From contig CAJNDS010002753.1 in assembly GCA_905221605.1 (NCBI GenBank), positions 51,001 through 115,000 of the forward strand: 64,000 nucleotides of DNA, given 5' to 3'. Both the position numbers and the translations under genes were made by a program. Positions within the stretch are counted from its first letter, which is position 1. Every line of letters begins with the position of its first letter. Below, piece after piece: positions 56,016-64,000 of the stretch. A model generated the notes under the pieces. That model worked only from the letters and a program-made list of their open reading frames with translations, ran no database searches and had not been told where the DNA came from. The stretch comes from Symbiodinium natans (taxonomy: Eukaryota; Sar; Dinophyceae; Suessiales; Symbiodiniaceae).

Positions 56016-56090
56016 CCGAAGATCTCAACAAGAGGCGCAGCCCGTACCGGGAGAGGAACTTCCATTCCTGTACATTCGCACCGCCTCCAG
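56016..56090 (+). CDS. Exon with GTATGT donor
   Basis: After GTTAAAAG, ends at CTCCAG before GTATGT (56091). Reads EDLNKRRSPYRERNFHSCTF then APPP. Convincing. Confidence 0.6.
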
Positions 56091-56564
56091 GTATGTTTTG
56101 GGAAATGCTCAATCCTTTTTGTTTGGGTTTGGGGTTTAGGGCTTCGGGCTTAGGGTTTCGGGCCTAGGGCTTCGGGCTTAGGGCTTAGGTTAAGGATGTA
56201 GGGTTGAGGGGTGAGGGTCGGTGCAAAATACGTTAAGTTTTCCCTACTGGGGTGTACGACGATCTTACATGGGAGTATTAACCCCGAAGCCCCAAACGCT
56301 TATTGCGGTTCCGACGATCTTCCTTGGGAACATTAAGCCCTAAACCCTGACCGTTTCAAGGGCCAGCCTAGGCGTCCTCCACCGCGCCAGACGATGCTTT
56401 GGAGCCTTACCCAGTTCCCAGGCAACAGCTTAGGGTTTAGGGTTTTTAGTTTCGGGATTTGTTGGGACGTGCCTTTGGCCTCGTGGGCTTGGGGGCCTAA
56501 ACCCTAAACCCTAAATCCTAATCCCTATGCCCTAAACCCTACACCGCACCCTCTAAGCCATCGG

Positions 56565-56640
56565 GAAGATACGATTGGGTAAAGTCTGCCGGGCCACGAG
56601 CTCCAAGCACAATGAGATTGTTCATGGTGCCCTTAAGGCT
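56565..56640 (+). CDS. Exon candidate, frame undecided
   Basis: Two frames look coding: RYDWVKSAGPRAPSTMRLFM and IGKIRLGKVCRATSSKHNEI. CCCTAAA upstream, TTTAGGG downstream. Confidence 0.4.
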
Positions 56641-56709
56641 TAGGGTTTAGGGTCTAGGGCTTAGGGCAAGGCTAATGTCTGTGAAGGGACGCTTTTCACG
56701 CCGATCCTC

Positions 56710-56842
56710 ACCCTAAGGATCCATGTAACCTATATATATATCTATATATATATATATAGTATATACTTGGGCCCCCTAAAGCTACTACTTAGGAACCCCC
56801 TTTACGCCCAAGTATATACTATATAGGTACATGGATCCTTTG
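56710..56842. mobile_element. Family F element with small AT expansion
   Basis: Ends CTAAGGATCCATGTAACC and AGGTACATGGATCCTTTGG; TA repeats (56733-56760) enlarge the left arm. Confidence 0.92.
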
Positions 56843-57046
56843 GTTAGTATAGGCGCCACACAAGACCACACTACGGCCACTGAAGAGAGCGCCTCTCGAC
56901 ACAGTACTTAGTAGTAGAGTAGGTAACCTGCAACCTTGTGGGGTTACTCTTATCCCTATCAAATCCCAAAGGTTAACCTTTAATTCCCCAAGGTTACTGG
57001 ACGACTAGGAGTGCCCGTAGCACTGTGCACAGCTGCGCTTGCCCAG

Positions 57047-57086
57047 GTTCGCTCCATGCTGCTGGCGCCCAAAGAAGGCACTCACT
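57047..57086 (+). CDS. Short exon candidate
   Basis: After TTGCCCAG, ends before GT (57087). Reads VRSMLLAPKEGTH. Confidence 0.4.
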
Positions 57087-57129
57087 GTAGTACATGTTCC
57101 TAATCAGGAGAGGCCCAATCCATTGAATA

Positions 57130-57190
57130 CATGTGTATATATACGTATATAGACATATATATATATAGATATATATATATATACATAAAT
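57130..57190. repeat. (TA)n microsatellite
   Basis: TA-rich with GTA/CTA interruptions. Confidence 0.9.
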
Positions 57191-57850
57191 ATACAATGCA
57201 TATGATCGCGGTTCGCGGTTCGCCGCTCCCCCCCCCCTCCCTCCCCTAAACAAATAAAACCTAAACCTTAAACCCTAAACCTCAAACTACATATTTGTAT
57301 GTACATGATCATGGCCCCATACATTTTATCTACCCAATACTTCATATACTTCAGTATCTATTCTTCAGTATCTATTTTAAACTATGTATTGATTTTTGTC
57401 TTTCAATTTTTGTATACATCCCTAAGGGTAGGGACTTCAGGGTTCAAGGTGGGACGTTTGCATTGAGCTTCTGCGCATCCTCGACTTCTAACTGCGTCAA
57501 TGTTGTTAAGGGTTTGGGGTTTAGAATTTAGGGTCGAGGGTTTTGGGTTAAGGGCTTAGGATTTAGGGCTAAGGGTTTAGGGTTTAGGGTTTCCAGGTTT
57601 AGGGCTTATGGTGTAGGGCTCAGGGTTGAGGTGCGGCGGTGGTGGTTATGGCGGCTCAGTGGCAAGAGTCGGCGTAGTGAGTAGAAGTGGGAGCATCAGC
57701 AGGCTTGGTCAGGTTGTCAAAGTCCTACACCCCTGAGCCCCAAACCCTCACAACCCCAGACCCTAAAACCCCAAACCCTCAAGCCTCTGAACCCAAAACC
57801 CCTGAGCCCCTAAATCCAAAACACAAAACCCTAAAGCCCAAGCCCTCCAG

Positions 57851-57942
57851 GCGCTGCGCGGCTGGACCTTCCTTTGTTGGCGCTGGCGCGAGCGCTGCGC
57901 CGCCAGCGGTTCCCCGAGCTAACGGAGGCCATTCAGCTGAGG
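57851..57942 (+). CDS. Exon
   Basis: After CCCTCCAG. Reads ARLDLPLLALARALRRQRFP then ELTEAIQL, a leucine/arginine-rich helix. CCCTAAA-like sequence upstream, TTTAGGG downstream. All-frame openness due to high GC is a caveat. Confidence 0.55.
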
Positions 57943-58046
57943 GCTTGTAGGGTTTAGGGTTTAGGTTTTTAGGGTGTAGCGTTTAGGGATGTAGGGTTTA
58001 GGGTTTAGGGTTGCGGGGCTTAGGGCTTATAAGGTTTGGGGTTCAG

Positions 58047-58118
58047 CCAAAGCCTTCAAGCCACCTTCCTTGCGAGTGCGCCCTGGGTCTGGCGCGTGGA
58101 GTTTTTGCGTTTGTCGAG
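58047..58118 (+). CDS. Exon candidate
   Basis: After GGTTCAG, to GT (58119). Reads KAFKPPSLRVRPGSGAWSFC then VCR. Confidence 0.5.
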
Positions 58119-58411
58119 GTTAACCCCTAGACCCTAAACCCTAAAACCCTATGCCCTAAAGCCCTAAATCGTCAGGGTAAAGGGTTGAGGGTTGAGGTTC
58201 AAGGGTTTGGGCTTATCGAGGTCCCAAGCCCAACAACCTGAGCACACACTGAATTCTTGTGGGTTTCCGGGTACGGGCAGTCCCATTGGTCCAGGGCCTA
58301 GGGCTTATAGCATTTTTCGGGGTGTAGGGTTTGGGGTTTGGGGTTTGGGGTTGAGGGTAAGGTTTGATACATTTGTAGGGTTTACGGGGTTCATAGGGCT
58401 CATATTCAGCT

Positions 58412-58525
58412 AGGACGAAAGTTCGACCCACGACCCAGAGGCATCGGCACACAGGCAAGCATGGCAAGGGCAAGCCCCCATCCCCCTCAGACTCCTCGCC
58501 CACCAGGACTCCACCTGTTAAAATA
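58412..58525 (+). CDS. Exon candidate, basic/Ser-Pro-rich
   Basis: One frame reads HRHTGKHGKGKPPSPSDSSP then TRTPPVKIAI, like a disordered basic linker. Other frames on both strands are also open. Confidence 0.4.
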
Positions 58526-58674
58526 GCAATCCATTGTTGTTGCGGTGGGTTAATTTCTCCGCTACGCAGGCTAGGTTAAATCCTCATGTGCGCGACTCCG
58601 CGACTCCGCAACGTGTTAAGGTCTTGGTGGGTCGAAACTTTTGTCCTGTCCATGTAGGGTTTAGAGGGTGTATA

Positions 58675-58759
58675 GCCACACTTGGGCACTTAAGGGATTG
58701 CAAGTGGGTGAAAAACACAGCTGTAATTGGGCGAATAAGTACCATGAACCTCCAAGTAA
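58675..58759. mobile_element. Family B element, right half
   Basis: Ends AAGTACCATGAACCTCCAAG. A left half (58894-58963) follows 135 bp later. Confidence 0.85.
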
Positions 58760-58974
58760 GGTTCATAGGGCTCATAGGGCTCAGGGTTTAGGGTTTAGGG
58801 CTTTATAGGCACGTCTCCACAAAGCCGTTGGTCCGTAGAAAAGGAGCTCTAGCCGCTCTAGCCCCCTCGGCCCTAACAAAACCCTGACAAAGCCTACTTG
58901 GAGGTTCATGGGTACTTAGAAGTAGGGCTATAAGTACGGCTATCGATCTAGGGTACTTCTAACCCTACACCCTA

Positions 58975-59072
58975 ACCCCTAACCCCTAACCCCTAACCCC
59001 TAACCCCTAACCCCTAAACCCTAAACCCTAAACCCTAAACCCTAAACCCTAAACCCTAAACCCTAAACCCAA
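58975..59072 (-). repeat. CCCTAAC then CCCTAAA tract
   Basis: Seven CCCCTAA units grade into eight CCCTAAA units, upstream of exon 59095. Confidence 0.95.
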
Positions 59073-59094
59073 AAGCCTCGCTCTGCCTCCTCAG

Positions 59095-59175
59095 TCCTGT
59101 CCCGGTGCCGCCGCCCTGGTTTTGGTGCGAGAGTCGTTGAAAGCTGCGCTGGAAGAGGCGCGGCCTCAGTTCCCC
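59095..59175 (+). CDS. Exon candidate
   Basis: After CCTCAG. Reads SCPGAAALVLVRESLKAALE then EARPQFP to TAA 59176. A family F element starts at the stop. Confidence 0.55.
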
Positions 59176-59360
59176 TAAGGGTCTATGTGCCTTACTATTA
59201 TGCACTTGGGCCCCCAAAATAGGGTTTAGGGTTTAGGGTTCAGGGGTTTGGGGTTTAGGGTTGAGGGTTTAGGGTTGAGGGTTTAGGGTTTAGGGCGAAT
59301 CCTTATTTCGGAGGTACTTTGCGGCCCAAGTATACCCCATTTAGGTACATGGACGCTCAG
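59175..59360. mobile_element. Family F element split by an inserted telomere-like tract
   Basis: Left arm CTAAGGGTCTATGTGCC to CCCCCAAAAT (59220); 80 bp of TTTAGGG-type repeats (59221-59300, last three bases AAT); then CCTTATTTCGG to GGTACATGGACGCTCA. The F copy at 50884 has CCCAAAATCCTTG uninterrupted. Confidence 0.92.
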
Positions 59361-59879
59361 GGTTCAGAGGTAAGAGAGCTCAGCGCAGGGCTTAGGGAGA
59401 AGGGGGCCGGGGGGGGGGGGGGTATCCAGGTTGTACAGGATAAGAGAGGTCAGGGCTTGCAGTAGTGGGGTGGGGGGTTTATACAGGTTAAAAGACCCTA
59501 AAACCCTAAACCCTAAACCCTAAACCCTAAAGGTTTGCCTTAGTATTGGAGGTTAGGGTTTAGGGTAGGTAGCCCCAGTGGTAGCCTGTGACCAAGTGGC
59601 CCCGACTCATGGACCAAGGAAGCGCCTTAGGCCCTTTTTGGGGTGTGGTTTAGGGTTTGGGGCTTAGGGTTTAGGATTAGGGTTTTGGGGTTTGGGTTTA
59701 GGGGTTTAGAAGTAACCATCCGAAGTAACCATCCCCCCACAAGGGCTCAAATATGGTCACTGCGGCTGCCAAAAAAATTAGGGCCTTTGAAAAGGGTGGG
59801 ATGTGAGGACTGCAAGGCCAACTGCCCAATGAGACCCTATCAACCTTAACAGGCCCTGTGAAAGGGTGGGCTTAGGCTT

Positions 59880-60090
59880 TAGGGTTTTGGGTTTAGGGCT
59901 TAGGGTTTAGGGTTTAGGGCTTAGGGTTTAGGGTTTAGGGTTTAGGGCTTAGGGTTTAGGGTTTAGGGATTAGGGTTTAGGGTTTAGGGTTTAGGGTTTA
60001 GGGTTTAGGGCTTAGGGCTTAGGGCTTAGGGTTTAGGTTAGGGTTTAGGGCTTGGGGCTTAGGGCTTAGGGTTTAGGGTTTCGCGTGCAA
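59880..60090 (+). repeat. TTTAGGG/CTTAGGG tract
   Basis: About 30 units mixing TTTAGGG and CTTAGGG. Confidence 0.97.
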
Positions 60091-60151
60091 GGCCCAGTGT
60101 GCCCGTGCTGGTTTCGCCTGGCTGTGATAGGCCTTGCTGCATCTCCGCCAG

Positions 60152-60220
60152 GATCTGCAGGCCATGTCCGCCAATGTCGCGGACTCGCAGAAGCTGGCGC
60201 CCACCTACTGGCAACTTGCC
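60152..60220 (+). CDS. Exon candidate
   Basis: After TCCGCCAG. Reads DLQAMSANVADSQKLAPTYW then QLA to TGA. Confidence 0.55.
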
Positions 60221-60674
60221 TGAAAAGGTTTACCTTCAGGGTTTAGGGTTTAATTAGGGTTTAGGGTTCCCTAAAGCCTAAACCCTAAATCCTAAGCCCT
60301 AAACCTAAACCCTAAACCCTGAGCCCTAAACCCTAAACCCTGAACCCCAAAACCAGACCACTCGGTCCTCTCAAAGTGTAGTTCGTTGTGGGTTGGGCGC
60401 TGTCTCCGAGCTGAACACCCCGCTGGCCGTGTGTCCCTTCAGCAGCCGGAAAGTATAGGTGCCAACTCTTACCCAAAAACCTAAAGCCCTAAAACCTAAA
60501 CCCTCTATCCTATACCCTACCCTACTTGGACGTTCATGGGCGCTTTCCACCTACTTAGAGGACTTAGGGGGCTGATAAGTACAGCTCTAAACCCTAAACC
60601 CCAATAAGCCCTAAACCCTAAACCCTAAACCCTAAGCCCTAAACCCTAAACCCCTCCCAACCCCATTGGTCCAG

Positions 60675-60747
60675 GAAGGCGCTCTGTGGGCCTGGGCCCG
60701 CGCCCGGGCCGGCTGGGGAGGCGCCCGAGGGCTCCCGGCGCCCGGGC
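60675..60747 (+). CDS. GC-rich exon candidate
   Basis: After GGTCCAG, to GT (60748). One frame reads ALCGPGPAPGPAGEAPEGSR. About 80% GC, all frames open. CCCTAAA before, TTTAGGG after. Confidence 0.4.
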
Positions 60748-61129
60748 GTGTTTGGTTTAGGCTTTAGGGTTTAGGGTTGAGGGTTGAGGGTTGAGGGTTT
60801 AGGGTTTAGGGTTTAGGGTTTAGGTTTCTGCCAGGTGCTGAAAAGCAGAGGCTCTCTTATACAAGGACCTTATTCAGAGGGTCTACATCCCCAAGGGTCC
60901 CCCTAATCCTATCCCCTACCCTTAGAAAGGCCCTGTTTTAGGGTTGATTATATGGGGATTATAGGGTCTGATAGCCCATCCTGGCCTAACCCTCAATCCC
61001 GCCTAGACCCCCCAAGCACCCTTTCTTAAGGGGTACTTGGGGCTGGGGTGCAGGACGTCACACTCATTTTGTGAAAGGGCAGTGTTGCTTTACGGGTTTT
61101 AGATGCCCTGAACCCTTTTCTTTTCCCTC

Positions 61130-61231
61130 CCTCTCTCTCTCTCTCGCTCTCTCTCTGTCTCTCGCGCTCTCTCTCTTTCTCTCTACTCTCTCTCTCTCTC
61201 TCGCTCTCTCCCTCTCTCTCTCTCTCTCTCT
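61130..61231. repeat. (CT)n microsatellite
   Basis: CT units with CGCT and TTCT interruptions; Glu/Arg frames on the minus strand are artefacts. Confidence 0.95.
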
Positions 61232-61315
61232 TCCTCTCCCAGCCCACTGAAGGGTTAGAACCCTAGACCCCAAAACCCTACAGAGCCAAGACACCCCCAA
61301 ATTCTTCCTTGCCAG

Positions 61316-61428
61316 CTCCAAGGAATCCGGACTTCGCCCCCGAAAACCTCAACCTGGAGAACCGGCCTCCGGCGGAAGTAGACTCGGACCCGCTGCCACC
61401 ACCAGAGACGCTCGGCAACAGACCCTGG
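61316..61428 (+). CDS. Exon
   Basis: After CTTGCCAG, to GT (61429). Reads PRNPDFAPENLNLENRPPAE then VDSDPLPPPETLGNRPW. Acidic proline-rich linker, clearly protein-like. The intron opens with a right-half family C element (61433-61491). Confidence 0.65.
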
Positions 61429-61734
61429 GTTAGTTACAGGGGATTCTAGTATACTACCCCAAAAAGGTACTACATAGGAGCCTTTGGGTAAACTCTAAGT
61501 CCCTGCACCCCTACCCTGAACCCGACACCCTCAACCTCTGCGCCACAATCACCTCGAAACACCCTGCACCACCTCTGGGTAGGCCCTTGGGGTATCCTAT
61601 ATATATGTTCCCTGATTGGGTTTAAAAAGACTATATATATATATACATACATATTTAGGAATCTTTTTCAGAGGGTTTTAAGGACCGTCCGAGACCCTTG
61701 ACCCTGCTTTTACGCGTGCCTGGTCACTTCCTAG

Positions 61735-61795
61735 GGTTTAGGGTTTAGGGTTTAGGGTTTAGGGTTTAGGGTTTAGGGTTTAGGGTTTAAAGTTT
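61735..61795 (+). repeat. TTTAGGG tract
   Basis: Nine units. Confidence 0.95.
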
Positions 61796-61965
61796 AGGGG
61801 CAACCAAGGCGGGCCCTGGAACTACTGAGGGTGGCACTGCGAGGTCTCTGAGAGCTCTGGGACACATTGAGGGGTTTGGGGGGGGCTGGAAATTTAGGCC
61901 TTTAATAGGGTTTTTCGGGTTTAGGGTTTTGGGGTTTGGGGTTTGTGGTTGAGGCTTTGGGGCCA

Positions 61966-62220
61966 GGTCACGTCGGAAGCTCCAGCGAAACACGAGCAAA
62001 AGTTGAGCACTGGAAGGTCTTTGCACGTCGGTTCACGCATCAGGCCTTTTTGCCTCCCTGCAACTTCTGGGAACAAGAAGTTTCCTGACCCACACTTGCA
62101 ACAGCCGATTTCTTATGATAACCATCAGCCGCAGTGTTCGGGCGGTCTTGTGGTGGGCACGTCTACATTCTACTGCGCGCCACTAGCGCACGCACGAGCG
62201 GCCGAGCGCCCCCATAAGCC
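61966..62220 (+). CDS. Open block, probable exon(s)
   Basis: Frame reads TSEAPAKHEQKLSTGRSLHV, later HLQQPISYDNHQPQCSGGLV and VGTSTFYCAPLAHARAAERP. 121-codon frame in all (61943-62305). Product unknown; edges not fixed. Confidence 0.45.
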
Positions 62221-62382
62221 CCAAACAATGGTGGTCTTCTGGGTTTTTGTCAGTTCTCCAAATCATGGTCCCTGTTTGGGCAACCTAAACCATCGATGTA
62301 TGTGCTAGCCATATTCACGCCTACTGCTGCTCTGAATAAACCCTAAACCCTAAACCCTAAACCCTAAACCAGCGCATTTGGG

Positions 62383-62484
62383 GTAGCTGCTCAGCTTTTT
62401 GCTCGAGTGCTCGCCGGAGGCAACCGAAGCCACCTATTTGTCTTTGGCGCGCAGTACATGTTTGGAAGTCTTATCCCCAACTGG
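62383..62484 (+). CDS. Exon before a family D element
   Basis: Reads VAAQLFARVLAGGNRSHLFV then FGAQYMFGSLIPNW and ends at GTAGCC (62485), the first bases of a family D element. CCCTAAA tract upstream (62337-62370). Confidence 0.6.
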
Positions 62485-62591
62485 GTAGCCCAGTGGTACC
62501 GTTTTCCCTTTGTTTGGTCCAAGGTTCCTCTAGAAAGTAGTCAGCCCAAAAAAGGGTGCCCCTATTATAATATGGTTGCTGGGCTACTAAG
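62482..62591. mobile_element. Fold-back element, family D, placed as an intron
   Basis: Ends CTGGGTAGCCCAGTGG and TTGCTGGGCTACTAAG; GT...AG can be read from 62485 to 62591. Flanked by CCAA (and CCAACTG) direct repeats. Confidence 0.9.
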
Positions 62592-62660
62592 CCAACTGCA
62601 GTATTGCACAGCCCGAACTCCCCAAGTCTTCTGAACCAACCCAACACCCTAGACCCTCAA
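62592..62660 (+). CDS. Exon candidate after the family D element
   Basis: If spliced 62484 to 62592 the frame continues PTAVLHSPNSPSLLNQPN. The pre-insertion frame would instead read CSIAQPELPKSSEPT. Either is open. Confidence 0.35.
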
Positions 62661-62709
62661 CCCTCAACCCTGCAGCCTAAATCTTGAAAAAACTTCGTCT
62701 CCCTACCAG

Positions 62710-62802
62710 CCGCAGTTTTTGAGCATCCGAGCATCATGGCTGCGGAAAGCAAAGTACGCAAGCGGCAAACAGGTGGACCAGCTGATCTTGCTTCTAACTC
62801 AG
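62710..62802 (+). CDS. Exon abutting a family A element
   Basis: After CTACCAG. Reads FLSIRASWLRKAKYASGK then QVDQLILLL and runs into a family A element at about 62803. Strongly protein-like. Confidence 0.6.
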
Positions 62803-62896
62803 AGAGCCCAGTACCCTCAATTCAGGAATATACTTTATAGGGATCCTTAATCTGATTTAAGGCATATTCCTTGGTGAAGGGGTATTGGGCTCTGTC
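62803..62896. mobile_element. Fold-back element, family A
   Basis: Left CAGAGAGCCCAGTACCC, right GGGGTATTGGGCTCTG. Confidence 0.92.
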
Positions 62897-63049
62897 GTTC
62901 AGGATTCAAGGTGTAGGATTCAGGGTTTAGGGTCTGGCTTTGTGGCCCTATACCCAGGTCCCCCGATAGCCGAGTATGTTGAGGGTTAGAACCCTTGCAC
63001 TTTGTACCAGGTAAAGCCCTTCCAGCTAAAGCCCTTCGTAGACACATCA

Positions 63050-63768
63050 CAAACCCTAAATACCCTAGACGCCGCGGAAAACCCGAAACCCCTAAACCCT
63101 AAAATGCCCTAAAATATACAAAAACCCGAAAACCCTAAAACCCCAAAACCCTAAAACCCTAAATCCCTAAAGCCCTGAAACCCTAAAACCCTAAAACCCT
63201 AAGACCCTAAGACCCTAAATCCCTAAACCCGAAAAGCCTAAAACCCTAAAGGTTCTAAGACCCTAAAATCCTGCGACCCTGAGACCCTAAAAACCCTAAG
63301 ACCCTAAAACCCTAAAACCCCAAAACCGTAAAACCCTTAATCCCTAAAGCCCTGAAACCCTAAAACCCTAAGACCCTAAACCCTAAGATATTAAAACCCC
63401 AAAACCTAAAACCTCAAAACCCTAAGACCCTAAAGCCCTAAAACCCTAACACCCTAAAAGCCTAAAGCCCTAAAATCAACCCCTGAACCCCTAAACCGTA
63501 AGACCCTAAGACCCTAAACCCCCAAACCCTAAAATGCTCTAGAATACCCAAAACCCTAAGACCCTAAGACCCTCAACCCTAAAGCCCTAAAACCCCAACA
63601 CCCTAAAGCCCTAAAGCCCCAAAACCCTGAAGCCCTAAAACCCTAAGACCCTAAACCCTAAACCCCTAAAGCCCTAAAGCCCCAAAACCCTGAAGCCCCA
63701 AAACCCTAAGACCCTAAGACCCTAAGACCCTAAACCCTAAACCCGAAGACCCTAAACCCCGAGGCAAG
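63050..63768 (-). repeat. Degenerate CCCTAAA-family tract, about 700 bp
   Basis: Near-continuous ACCCTAAA, AGACCCTA and AAGCCCTA units: the telomere heptamer and 8-mer variants mixed with CCCTAAG. Ends at the exon 63774. Confidence 0.97.
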
Positions 63769-63773
63769 AACGA

Positions 63774-63860
63774 GGAGCCCGCTGAGCCGGCGCCCGGCAA
63801 TGTTTGGCAGATCGGCCGCTTCCGCGTGAACTTGGGTCGGATCCCAGAGCCTGGATTGCC
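63774..63860 (+). CDS. Exon
   Basis: After CCCGAG, to GT (63861). Reads KNEEPAEPAPGNVWQIGRFR then VNLGRIPEPGLP. TTTAGGG tract follows (63878-63915). Confidence 0.65.
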
Positions 63861-63935
63861 GTTAACCCAAAGAGCCGGGTTTAGGGTTTAGGGTTTAGGG
63901 TTTAGGGTTTAGGGATGGGGTTCTGGCTCAGCTTA

Positions 63936-64000
63936 ACCCAGAGAGCCCAATACCCCTTCATTCCGGAATATACCGTGAAATATATAGGGGTCCTTCATGT
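63936..64000. mobile_element. Family A element cut by the window edge
   Basis: Starts CCCAGAGAGCCCAATACCCC; the right half lies outside the window. Confidence 0.9.

Noticed and set aside
61026-61321. Glu/Arg-rich minus-strand frames
   Set aside because: Translation of the CT microsatellite.

Overview
The window looks like nuclear DNA of a eukaryote, most likely a dinoflagellate (Symbiodiniaceae- or Polarella-like; species not determinable from sequence alone). The pointers are: (i) plant/dinoflagellate/chromerid-type telomere repeats (TTTAGGG on one strand, CCCTAAA on the other) scattered through the whole 64 kb; (ii) short GC-rich exon islands of about 45-160 bp, all convincing ones on the + strand; (iii) introns with GC as well as GT donors; (iv) many families of 90-170 bp fold-back (MITE-like) elements. 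No bacterial-style gene, rRNA, tRNA or CRISPR was seen. None of the long single-frame ORFs is by itself a gene; the coding content is in small spliced exons.

Two protein families can be recognised. A family-61-type glycosyltransferase (GT61, EOGT/DUF563-like) ends near 31.6 kb: its last three exons (30833-30908, 31148-31305, 31421-31588) join in phase and carry the conserved [15 protein letters not shown] core. A family-2-type (GT-A fold) glycosyltransferase lies at 46.1-52.8 kb; its exons give, in order, SIQIVTYNRPSW, QIEMQDYPG, VVVVDDSPQ, TIGEKRNMAV, WDDDDIF and a C-terminal KNTFL motif. Upstream of the GT61 core (1-24 kb) a series of + strand exons, several joining in phase and some TPR-like, is probably the front part of the same long gene. 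Further exon islands between the two enzymes (35-45 kb) and after the second (53-64 kb) belong to the GT2 gene or to unidentified neighbours. One short two-exon ORF (54659-55044) could be a complete small gene.

Between exons the DNA is built from three things: telomere-like tracts (20-700 bp), fold-back elements (families named A-L and O here), and microsatellites or minisatellites (including a ~970 bp array at 6.73-7.70 kb). The most striking regularity is orientation: exon islands usually have a CCCTAAA tract just upstream and a TTTAGGG tract just downstream, so an intron tends to begin with TTTAGGG and end with CCCTAAA. In the pre-mRNA these ends are complementary. Fold-back elements often sit exactly at exon edges and contribute splice-like dinucleotides. 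I read this as intron architecture built from telomere-like inverted repeats and introner-like elements. The orientation is seen in the sequence; the folding role is inference.

Coordinates of exon edges were assigned by hand from reading frame, GT/GC...AG dinucleotides and phase. Family labels for repeats are local to this report.
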